A stretch of DNA of 64,000 nt from CAZYFH01 sp964646815. GTDB lineage: Bacteria > Acidobacteriota > Vicinamibacteria > Vicinamibacterales > UBA8438. The DNA is taken from the NCBI GenBank assembly GCA_964646815.1, contig CAZYFH010000012.1, forward strand, positions 1 to 64,000, given 5' to 3'. Numbering within the stretch: the stretch's first letter is position 1; every line of letters begins with the position of its first letter. The position numbers and the translations under genes are program-made. Below the pieces are notes generated by a model. It saw nothing but the letters and a program-made list of their open reading frames with translations. It was not told the origin of the DNA and did no database searches. Positions 9,614 through 17,060 of the stretch are shown piece by piece.

Positions 9614-11020
9614 ATGAACGCCACGAACCGTTTGCGGCTTTCGCTCGCTGGTCTGGTGGGCCTCCTGGCTCCCGTCACGCTGGGTGCCCAGTCGGATGGC
9701 GCCGGCGCTGTGACATTCGCCAGGGACATCGCGCCGATTCTCCAGCGGAGCTGCCAGACGTGCCATCGGCCGGCGTCGGTGGCGCCGATGTCGCTGCTCA
9801 CGTATGAGGACGTGCGGCCGTGGGCGCGTGCTATTAAGATGCGGACCGGCCTCCGTAATCAGCGCGGGGCGATGCCGCCCTGGTTCATCGAACGCGACAT
9901 CGGCATCCAGCATTATAAGAATGACCCCTCGCTGACCGAGGAGGAAATTGAGAAGATCGCCATCTGGGCCGATAGCGGCGCGCCGCTCGGGAATCCGGCC
10001 GACCTGCCGCCACCGCTCGACTTCGGCGACGCGAACACCTGGGCCATCGGCGAGCCAGATCTGATTCTCGAGTCGGCGGAGGTGACCGTCCCCGCGTCGG
10101 CACCCGACAAGTGGACGAACCTCGGCACCATCCCGACCGGACTCATCGAGGACCGATACGTGGCGGCCGTCGAGGTCAAGGAGTTCAACGACATCCCGGC
10201 GGAAGGCGCGGGCGAGACCGTGGGCGGTCGGTACGTGTTCCATCACATGACCTACGCCTCCGTGCTGCCGGACGGCGCGGAGGGTGAAGGCGCGACGCGG
10301 TTTCCCGTCCACGAAGTCGGCCGGAACGCGGACATCTTTCCCGACAATGCCGGCCGGCTGCTCAAGGCCGGGTCGGCGCTGGAACTCGAGACGGGACACC
10401 TGCATGCCAACGGCCGGGAGACCCGGGCGCACTTGAAGTTTGCCTTCAAGCTGCACCCGAAGGGCTACGAGCCGGAGATCCGGCACTCGCGCACCTTCGT
10501 AGGAAACGGCGTCGACATCGATATCAAGCCGAACCAGGCGAACCAGGAACTCCACGCGTACCGCGTGCTGGAGGAGCACACCCGGATCGTGTCGTTCGAG
10601 CCGCATCAGCATGCACCCGGCATGCGTATGTGCGTGGAGGCGATCTGGGGGCACAACATCGAAACGTTGGCCTGCGTGGGGTACGACCACAACTGGGTCA
10701 AGCAGTACATCTACGACGACGATTACGCGCCGCTGCTGCCGAAGGGGACCATCCTCCACATCATCGGTTGGCTTGATACGACCGCGGCCAACCGCAACGT
10801 CGCCGATCCGCGGAACTGGTCCGGCGGGGGGCGCCGGTCGGTCGCGAACATGTTCATCGACCTCGGTGAAGCGCTCGAGCTCACCGACGAGCAGTTCGAG
10901 CAAGAGATGGCGGATCGCCGCGAGCGGCTGGCGCTGACGCCGAACGATCACGTCATCGGCTGTCCGCTGTGCCTGGTCGAGTTCCCGTCGCAAGTCCGGG
11001 CGACGAACGACCAGCAGTAG
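9614..11020 (+). CDS. Cytochrome c fused to a copper type II (PHM-like) monooxygenase domain, copy 1
   Basis: The 468-residue exported protein has two parts. Residues about 25-130 form a c-type cytochrome domain with the haem motif Cys47-Gln-Thr-Cys50-His51. The rest resembles copper type II ascorbate-dependent monooxygenases (PHM/DBH): His210-His211 plus His262 or His264 would bind CuH, and His331-x-His333 plus Met413 would bind CuM. All six ligand positions can be seen. PHM takes electrons from ascorbate; the fused haem suggests direct electron delivery instead. The ATG at 9614 follows ggagggagtg and starts a clear signal peptide; an in-frame ATG at 9500 has neither. It is paired with the gene at 11051 exactly as 22091 is paired with 23551. 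The substrate is unknown. Confidence 0.85.
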   Translation: MNATNRLRLSLAGLVGLLAPVTLGAQSDGAGAVTFARDIAPILQRSCQTCHRPASVAPMSLLTYEDVRPWARAIKMRTGLRNQRGAMPPWFIERDIGIQHYKNDPSLTEEEIEKIAIWADSGAPLGNPADLPPPLDFGDANTWAIGEPDLILESAEVTVPASAPDKWTNLGTIPTGLIEDRYVAAVEVKEFNDIPAEGAGETVGGRYVFHHMTYASVLPDGAEGEGATRFPVHEVGRNADIFPDNAGRLLKAGSALELETGHLHANGRETRAHLKFAFKLHPKGYEPEIRHSRTFVGNGVDIDIKPNQANQELHAYRVLEEHTRIVSFEPHQHAPGMRMCVEAIWGHNIETLACVGYDHNWVKQYIYDDDYAPLLPKGTILHIIGWLDTTAANRNVADPRNWSGGGRRSVANMFIDLGEALELTDEQFEQEMADRRERLALTPNDHVIGCPLCLVEFPSQVRATNDQQ

Positions 11021-11050
11021 TGACGTGTCGGTGACGCCCAGACCACGGTG

Positions 11051-11974
11051 ATGGCACCCCGGTCGCGATCGCCCGTCGTGACGCTCGCCCTCTTGTTGCT
11101 CCTCTCCTGGGGCACCAGTGCACAGACCAGGTATACCTATTCCAGGGGGCAGAGCATCTCCCCCGCCTACGAGGGCTGGTGGCAGAACGAGGACGGGACG
11201 CACACGTTGTTCTTCGGGTATATGAACTCGAACTGGGAAGAGGAACTGGACGTACCGATCGGGCCCGAGAACAGCATCGAGCCTGGGGGGCCCGATCGGG
11301 GTCAGCCGACGCACTTCTACCCCCGCCGCAACATGTTCCTCTTCTCCGTGCAGGTCCCCGCCGATTTCGGTGACCAGGAGGTCGTCTGGACACTGACGAC
11401 CAACGGGAAGACGGAGTGGGCTTACGGGTCGCTCCGAACCGACTACCTGCTCGACCCGCAAACGATCGCCACCGAGATGGGCGCCAATTTCGGTCGCGTC
11501 CGAGACGAGTGGCGCACGAACCAGCCCCCGTCGCTCAGCCTCGCTGTGGACCAGCCGCGCCGCGTGAGTGTAGGTGAGCCGCTCACGCTGGTCGCGTTTG
11601 CTAGCGACGACGGGTCGCCGTCGGGCGAGTACACCCCTCCGGCGGCCGAGCCCGGCAAGCTCCACCCGGCGTACACCCCGCCCCGGCAGATCGTGCCCGG
11701 CAATCCGCCAGGGCTCCGGTTCTCGTGGATCGTCTACCGAGGTGACGCCTCACAGGTCAGCTTCAGCCACCCCCAGTTGAAGACCTGGCAGGATACGCGC
11801 GTCTACTCCAATTCGCCCTGGTCGCCGCCCTATCTCCTGCCGGCGGTTCCCGCGGACGGGAAGTGGGACGTGGACGCGACCTTCGACGAGCCGGGTACCT
11901 ACACCCTCCGCGCCGTCGCCGGCGACGGCGCCTTGCTTTCGAGCGAGAACCTCACCGTTACCGTGACGCGCTGA
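11051..11974 (+). CDS. Secreted protein of unknown family, partner of the PHM-like protein (copy 1)
   Basis: This 307-residue protein begins with a signal peptide (VTLALLLLLSWGTSAQ) and has no family I can name. It is clearly paralogous to the gene at 23551. Shared blocks are EGWWQNEDGTHTLFFGYMN, DVPIGPENSIEPGGPDRGQP and THFYPRRNMFLFSVQVP, and both C-terminal halves look like an immunoglobulin-like beta domain ending in a 'VTVTR' strand. It lies 30 bases after the PHM-like gene, so the two are probably co-transcribed. A carrier or substrate-binding partner role is a guess from context. A GTG at 11048, one codon upstream, is an alternative start. Confidence 0.8.
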   Translation: MAPRSRSPVVTLALLLLLSWGTSAQTRYTYSRGQSISPAYEGWWQNEDGTHTLFFGYMNSNWEEELDVPIGPENSIEPGGPDRGQPTHFYPRRNMFLFSVQVPADFGDQEVVWTLTTNGKTEWAYGSLRTDYLLDPQTIATEMGANFGRVRDEWRTNQPPSLSLAVDQPRRVSVGEPLTLVAFASDDGSPSGEYTPPAAEPGKLHPAYTPPRQIVPGNPPGLRFSWIVYRGDASQVSFSHPQLKTWQDTRVYSNSPWSPPYLLPAVPADGKWDVDATFDEPGTYTLRAVAGDGALLSSENLTVTVTR

Positions 11975-12116
11975 CCCTGGCGCGCTCGCAACCGTTCGTT
12001 TCCTGACCGATACGCATGGCGGGTCGGGCTCACCCAACCGTCGGGCGGTTGCCAGAGGCGCGCCAGCTCGGCTCATGCGCCAGACGGCACTTGTATGAAT
12101 AGAGATAAATATTTTG

Positions 12117-12122
12117 TATAAT
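12117..12122 (+). promoter_or_regulatory. Putative -10 element (TATAAT) for the feo operon, leaderless arrangement
   Basis: A perfect TATAAT lies at 12117-12122 inside a conspicuous AT-rich island (12091-12129) in otherwise GC-rich DNA. Only 7 bases separate it from the ATG at 12130 and no Shine-Dalgarno sequence is visible, so transcription would start at or next to the start codon. No convincing -35 is seen at 17 bases. The island may also contain the operator for the DtxR-type regulator; AAATATTT at 12107-12114 is a perfect palindrome. Confidence 0.45.
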
Positions 12123-12129
12123 CAAAAAC

Positions 12130-13164
12130 ATGGTCGAGCCTGGCCTCGCGCTTCTGGTCTTTGGCGTCTTCGCGCTCATGGCGGCTGCGGTGTTCTGGCC
12201 GTCAGGCGGTGTCGTTCCCCGTTTGTTGCGCCTAGCCCGGCTCGATGAGCGCGTGCGTCTCGAAGACGCCCTCAAGCACGTCTATACCTGCCAGCGCGGC
12301 AGCCAGGTCTGCTCGCTGGAGAGCCTCGCTGGGCGGCTTGAGATTTCCCGCGCGCGCGGGGCGCTACTCCTGTCACGTCTGGCGGATATGGGCCTCGTTC
12401 ACACGGGCGACGGCGGTCCGACCCTGACCGACCAGGGAGAGCAGTCGGCGCTGCGCATCGTCCGTACCCACCGCATGTGGGAGCGTTATCTAGCGGACCG
12501 GACGGGTGTGCCTGCGGGCGAGTGGCACGACGAGGCGGAGCGGATGGAGCATGCGCTTTCGACGGCAGAGGTCGAGGCCCTCGACTCACGGCTCGGGCAC
12601 CCTCGCTGGGATCCCCACGGCGATCCGATTCCGACCTCGGCTGGCGACGTGCCGCCGGACCAGGGTCTCGGGCTGGTCGCGGCGGAGCCAGGGCGGGCCG
12701 TCGAGATCCTTCACCTCGAGGACGAGCCGCGGGAGATCTACGATGCGCTCCTGGACGACGGTCTGGCGCTCGGCGTCCGACTCGATGTCGTCGAGCGTAC
12801 CGATTGCGCGGTCCGCGTTCGCACCGGCGGGCGCGAGTGGAGCATCGATTCGGTACCGGCGGGAAACGTCACCGTGCGCTACCTGCCCGAGGGTGAGTGC
12901 CCGGAGACGCCCTGGACGACGCTGCTCGCCGCGCGACAGGCCGAGGCGGTTCGCGTCGTCGGCATCTCGCAAGCCTGTTCGGGTACGCAGCGCCGGCGCC
13001 TGCTCGACCTCGGTCTGGTGCCCGGGACCGTGGTCACGCCGGAGCTGACGAGCGCTGCCGGCGACCCGATCGCGTACCGCATTCGGGGGGCGCTCATCGC
13101 GCTCCGCCGGTCACAGGCCGAGTGGATCCGCATCGAGCCCCGCGCTGAGAAGGAAGTCGCCTGA
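12130..13164 (+). CDS. Membrane-anchored DtxR-type metal regulator fused to FeoA domains
   Basis: The 344-residue protein starts with one membrane helix (residues about 5-25, LALLVFGVFALMAAAVFW). A winged-helix DNA-binding domain and a dimerisation domain of the iron-dependent repressor type follow; RTHRMWERYLADRTGVP and HDEAERMEHALS are characteristic. The C-terminus holds one or two SH3-like FeoA domains, the last with GISQACSGTQRRRLLDLGLVPGT. It overlaps feoB by one base (TGATG), so the two are translationally coupled. It probably senses Fe2+ and either represses the operon or acts as the FeoA partner of FeoB at the membrane. The helix in front of the DNA-binding domain is unusual for DtxR proteins. 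Confidence 0.85.
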   Translation: MVEPGLALLVFGVFALMAAAVFWPSGGVVPRLLRLARLDERVRLEDALKHVYTCQRGSQVCSLESLAGRLEISRARGALLLSRLADMGLVHTGDGGPTLTDQGEQSALRIVRTHRMWERYLADRTGVPAGEWHDEAERMEHALSTAEVEALDSRLGHPRWDPHGDPIPTSAGDVPPDQGLGLVAAEPGRAVEILHLEDEPREIYDALLDDGLALGVRLDVVERTDCAVRVRTGGREWSIDSVPAGNVTVRYLPEGECPETPWTTLLAARQAEAVRVVGISQACSGTQRRRLLDLGLVPGTVVTPELTSAAGDPIAYRIRGALIALRRSQAEWIRIEPRAEKEVA

Positions 13165-15386
13165 TGGCGATGCCGGCGCCCTCGTGCGGCGGATGCGCGG
13201 AGCATCGCACACAGAGCCTGATTCGCCTCGGGCTGAGCCCCGACAAGTGGGACATCCTGATCGCACTGGCTGGCAATCCCAACGTCGGCAAGAGCACCGT
13301 CTTCAACGCGTTGACCGGGCTCCGGCAGCACACCGGCAACTGGCCCGGCAAGACGATCGTGCGCGCCGAGGGCGCGTTCGCGCACGAGGGCAAACGGCTG
13401 AAGATCGTCGACTTGCCGGGGACCTACTCGCTTCAGGCGGGGAGCGCCGACGAAGAGGTCGCGCGCGACTTCATTCTCTTCGGACGGCCGGACGTCACGA
13501 TTGCGGTCGTCGATGCGTCTCGACTCGAGCGCAACCTCAACCTCGTGCTCCAGATTCTCGACATCACCGATCGGGTTGTGGTCTATCTCAACCTCGTCGA
13601 CGAGGCGCGGCGCCACGGGATCGCGGTCGACGCGAAGCGTCTCGAGGCGGAGATCGGCGTTCCGGTCGTGAGCGGCGTGGCGCGGTCGAAGGTAGGTATT
13701 GATGAGCTAATCGACGCAGCGCATCGCGTCGCGACCGGTGACCAGCGCACCACGCCGTTCCGCATCGCGTCTCACGCGCCGGTCGTTGAGGAGACGGTCG
13801 CGTCGCTCGCACAGGTGGTCGAGGATGCGTTCCCCGGCGTGCCGAACAGTCGTTGGGTCTCGCAGCGGCTGCTCAATGCGGACGACGCGGTGATCGAGGC
13901 GGTCCGCTCGGGTGAGTTGGGGCAGCTGGGTGACGATGGAGATGCCCCGGAGCCGGCTGTTGTGCCGGACGGCATGCGCACCCACGTCCTGGAGGCTACC
14001 CAGCACCTCCGGTGGGATCTGCCGGCCGACTTTCATGACACGATCACCGAACGAACCTACGCCGCCGCGCAGGACATTGCGGAGGGCGCCCAAATGCGCG
14101 GCCTCAAGAAGGCCGGTTTCGACTTCGACCGGGCGCTCGATGGCCTGCTGACCAGCCGGTGGTTCGGCTTTCCGTTGATGCTTGCGATCCTGGCCGCTGT
14201 CTTCTGGATCACGATCGAAGGCGCCAACGTCCCGTCGGGGATGCTCGCCGCGTTGCTCCTCGACACCGTGCACCCCTGGCTGAGGGGCCTCGGCCAAGGG
14301 GTTGGGATGCCGTGGTGGATGAGCGGATTCCTGTTCGACGGGATCTACCTGGCGACGGCCTGGGTCGTGGCGGTGATGCTCCCGCCGATGGCGATTTTCT
14401 TCCCGATCTTCACGCTGCTGGAGGACTTTGGCTATCTGCCGCGCGTGGCGTTCAATCTCGACGCGCTCTTTCGATCGGCCGGCGCGCACGGGAAGCAGGC
14501 CCTTACGATGTGCATGGGCTTTGGGTGCAATGCCGCTGGCGTTGTTGCGACGCGTGTCATCGACAGTCCGCGCGAGCGCCTCATCGCCATCATCACGAAC
14601 AACTTCTCGCTCTGCAACGGCCGGTGGCCGACGCAGATTCTGATCGCGTCAATCTTTATCGGCGCGCTGGCGCCGGCGCGACTCGCCGGCGTCGTGTCCG
14701 CTGCGGCGGTAGTCGGCATCGCGGTGCTCGGGATCGGCATGATGTTCCTGGCTTCGTGGCTGCTCTCCCGAACCGTGCTCCGCGGGGAGGCGACCAGCTT
14801 CAGTTTGGAGCTGCCGCCGTATCGGCCGCCGCGCGTGCTGCAGACGCTCTACACCTCGGTGATCGACCGAACGCTCATCGTGCTCTGGCGTGCCGTGGTC
14901 TTCGCGATCCCGGCCGGCGCGGTGATCTGGCTCGTGTCGAACATCACGTTGGGCGGAGTCAGCGTCGCCGAGCACTCGGTCGTCTGGCTCAATCCGCTCG
15001 GCCTCCTGTTCGGCTTGAACGGGGTCATCCTGCTCGCCTACGTCGTGGCGATTCCCGCGAATGAGATCGTCGTGCCGACCGTATTGATGCTCACGGTCCT
15101 GACGGCCAACGTCGCCAGTGCCGGCTCCGGTGCCGGGGTAATGTTCGAACTCGACAGCGTTGGCGCCACTGGAGAGGTGCTGCGGGCCGGCGGCTGGACG
15201 CTCCTGACGGCCGTCAACCTGATGTTGTTCAGTCTGCTCCACAATCCGTGCTCCACGACCATCTACACGATCTTCAAGGAGACGCGGAGTGTGAAGTGGA
15301 CGACCGTCGCCACGGTCATGCCGCTCGCCATGGGCGTGACGGTCTGTTTCCTCGTCACGCAGGTGTGGCGCCTACTGGTCGCCTAG
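13164..15386 (+). CDS. feoB: Ferrous iron transport protein B
   Basis: The 740-residue protein is a complete FeoB. The cytosolic GTPase domain shows G1 GNPNVGKST, G2 in NWPGKT, G3 DLPGTYSL and G4 NLVD. Two 'gate' membrane domains and about eight to ten helices follow, including MCMGFGCNAAGVVATRVI with the conserved Cys of the gate region. The N-terminal extension has a CGGC motif that could bind metal. It imports Fe2+ across the inner membrane. The start overlaps the stop of the regulator gene. There is no separate feoA because that domain is fused to the upstream protein. Confidence 0.96.
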   Translation: MAMPAPSCGGCAEHRTQSLIRLGLSPDKWDILIALAGNPNVGKSTVFNALTGLRQHTGNWPGKTIVRAEGAFAHEGKRLKIVDLPGTYSLQAGSADEEVARDFILFGRPDVTIAVVDASRLERNLNLVLQILDITDRVVVYLNLVDEARRHGIAVDAKRLEAEIGVPVVSGVARSKVGIDELIDAAHRVATGDQRTTPFRIASHAPVVEETVASLAQVVEDAFPGVPNSRWVSQRLLNADDAVIEAVRSGELGQLGDDGDAPEPAVVPDGMRTHVLEATQHLRWDLPADFHDTITERTYAAAQDIAEGAQMRGLKKAGFDFDRALDGLLTSRWFGFPLMLAILAAVFWITIEGANVPSGMLAALLLDTVHPWLRGLGQGVGMPWWMSGFLFDGIYLATAWVVAVMLPPMAIFFPIFTLLEDFGYLPRVAFNLDALFRSAGAHGKQALTMCMGFGCNAAGVVATRVIDSPRERLIAIITNNFSLCNGRWPTQILIASIFIGALAPARLAGVVSAAAVVGIAVLGIGMMFLASWLLSRTVLRGEATSFSLELPPYRPPRVLQTLYTSVIDRTLIVLWRAVVFAIPAGAVIWLVSNITLGGVSVAEHSVVWLNPLGLLFGLNGVILLAYVVAIPANEIVVPTVLMLTVLTANVASAGSGAGVMFELDSVGATGEVLRAGGWTLLTAVNLMLFSLLHNPCSTTIYTIFKETRSVKWTTVATVMPLAMGVTVCFLVTQVWRLLVA

Positions 15387-15459
15387 CCGCTAACCGTGAG
15401 CGCGTCTGAGGCGGATCCCATCACGTAACGTACTACGATTGTCCACATAAATGTAGTGC

Positions 15460-15754
15460 ATGAAGACGGTTGCATCGCGGACGCTGGAGGCGAGCCCTGG
15501 CAAGGTCTGGGCGGATCTCGACCGAGAGGATGCTGTTGTGATCACGAAGGATGGTGTTCCGCGCAACATCATGGTCCCCACGTGCGACGCCACCCTGCTC
15601 GAGGACGTCCAGGAACTCGTGTTCGCACGGGCCCGCAAAGCGGTCCATTCCATTCAAGCTCGGGCGGCCGACTCGGATTCAGGAGTCGTTGACGCGCGCT
15701 GACATCGAGCGAGGAATCACCGCCGCACGTCGTTCGATCAAACGACAGCTCGGC
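15460..15754 (+). pseudogene. Phd/YefM-type antitoxin remnant (frameshifted)
   Basis: The first 70 or so codons encode an antitoxin-like sequence: MKTVASRTLEASPGKVW, VVITKDGVPRNIMVP. In that frame a stop follows at 15700-15702. The expected antitoxin C-terminus (LTRADIERGITAARRSIK) is read in another frame from about 15689, so an indel lies near 15680-15690. Downstream the antitoxin frame runs into the toxin frame without its own stop. The intact family binds DNA and neutralises a PIN-type toxin. Read as a decayed gene. Confidence 0.6.
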
Positions 15755-16186
15755 GTGGCTGATGGACCGGTCTGGGAGTTCGACGCCAACATACTCGTCT
15801 CTGGCCTCCTCTCACCTACCGCCCAATCCGGACGACTCCTCGACGATCTGCTGGCTTGACGGCGGAGGCTCACAGTCGACGACCGCGTTGAGTTGGGGTG
15901 CCGGGAGGTCCTGGCGCGACCCAGACTTGAAATCGAGTAGGGCCGGCACGAGGCCTTCCTGGCGATCCTGCAGTTCCAGGAGCACGTGACTGCCGTCTGA
16001 TGGGCCCATCGTGGTCCGCCGGACACGGACGACACCATCGTCTTCTTGGAAGTGGCGATGCAAACCGCTGCGCGCACGGCGGTCACCGGAAACCTTAGAC
16101 ACTTTCCCCCTGCGTGTTGCGGGGCGGTCACCGTATGGTTGCCGCGGACGGCGTGGGAGCGGTTCGTCCAGATACGGTACTCCTAA
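15755..16186 (+). pseudogene. PIN-domain toxin remnant with three in-frame stops
   Basis: One frame of 144 codons encodes a recognisable PIN-domain toxin: WEFDANILVSGLLSP (first acidic motif), then DDRVELGCREVLARPRLEIE, then PDTDDTIVFLEVAMQTAARTAVTGNLRHFPP (later acidic residues and the TGN box), ending at TAA 16184-16186. Three stops interrupt it: TGA at 15857-15859, TAG at 15938-15940 and TGA at 15998-16000. Intact relatives are VapC-like ribonucleases. The original start is unclear; GTG 15755 is in frame. The multiple stops make a functional protein very unlikely. Confidence 0.72.
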
Positions 16187-16513
16187 GTGGGTGCTCCTGA
16201 GCTCGTGCCCGCGCGGTTACTCTTGTCCACGTGTCCACGTGCGTCGAGCTTCCGCTCCGCGTATCGATGCGGTCCTGCTGTTGCTGCACAGGTGGCGAAG
16301 ACATCGTCAGTGCAGCCCGTATACCGCAGGTCTGGGCCGTGATTATGACGAACCGATGTCGGATTCCCAACGAGCCAATATTAAGATGTCCTCACATACG
16401 AGACGGGCGCGCTCAGGTTCCGTCAGACTCGGCGATGGTTATATGGGCAGACGTCTGTTCGGCGCCTCGCTGGCGATCGAACTGATAGGATCCGTGCGAA
16501 TACAGGAGTAGTC
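16187..16513. other. Intergenic stretch between two decayed toxin-antitoxin loci
   Basis: No convincing gene on either strand in this 327-base gap. Codon use in all frames is unlike the neighbouring genes. It may hold further decayed accessory DNA, but nothing can be named. Confidence 0.4.
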
Positions 16514-16797
16514 CTGCCGAAGACGGTCACCCTACGACTGACGGATGATGTGTACGCGGAGCTGCGGGAAGCCGTAGCAGCGGAACGGCGTCTGCTTTCC
16601 AATTCATCCAGACGGCGGCCCTCGCCAGGATCAAGGAAACCCAGTTCGTTGACGACGCCGAAATGGTGGAGATGCTTGGGAGCGACGACCTGATGCGGAA
16701 AATGCGAGCCGGCTCGAGTCAGGCTCGGAAGCGGCCGGGCCGCTTCGTTGGGTGGCGACCAGTATCTTCGAGACCGAACAGTTTGCGCGCGACCTGA
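16514..16797 (+). pseudogene. Ribbon-helix-helix (CopG-type) antitoxin remnant, 1-base deletion and lost start
   Basis: From 16514 the frame reads PKTVTLRLTDDVYAELREAVAAERR, the N-terminal RHH domain. The continuation FIQTAALARIKETQFVDDAEMVEML...RAGSSQARKRPGRFV is shifted by one base. The break is near 16603, where AATTCATCC lacks one T of the expected AAT-TTC-ATC. The start position carries CTG instead of ATG/GTG/TTG although AGGAG is preserved at 16504-16508. The shifted frame ends at TGA 16795-16797 and overlaps the toxin remnant, as in normal antitoxin-toxin operons. Confidence 0.68.
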
Positions 16798-16940
16798 AAC
16801 GGATTGCGAGGTGATCGCAACTGCAGTCACATCCGCACTTCGGTCCTCATGTCCTCAAGTTTAAGAGCTATCCGCCAGAAACGTGGCGATGCCGAATCGG
16901 CGCGTGGTGGTTCTTTTACGAAATCAATGACCTGGATTAG
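16752..16940 (+). pseudogene. RelE/ParE-type toxin remnant with nonsense codon
   Basis: From a GTG at 16752 the frame encodes FETEQFARDLKRIAR, then a TGA at 16812-16814, then PHFGPHVLKFKSYPPETWRCRIGAWWFFYEIND to TAG at 16938-16940. The order matches the RelE/ParE fold (helical start, then the WRxRIGxWxxFYEI strand motif). It is shorter than intact homologues by roughly 25 residues around the stop, so an internal deletion is likely too. It is the partner of the RHH remnant just upstream. Confidence 0.68.
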
Positions 16941-17060
16941 GTGGCATCCATGACAGCGGCAGCCCACCGGGGCGCGGCCCGCTGAGTGAGTATTCGTGTG
17001 TCTCGCGGGTTGCGCGAACGTGATAGAACTCCAGGTGTGTCGGCGCGGCACTACCGGTTG

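Noticed and set aside
9527..11665. A 712-codon minus-strand open frame
   Set aside because: It lies opposite the cytochrome c/PHM-like gene and the next gene, has no domain, and reflects GC-rich codon bias.
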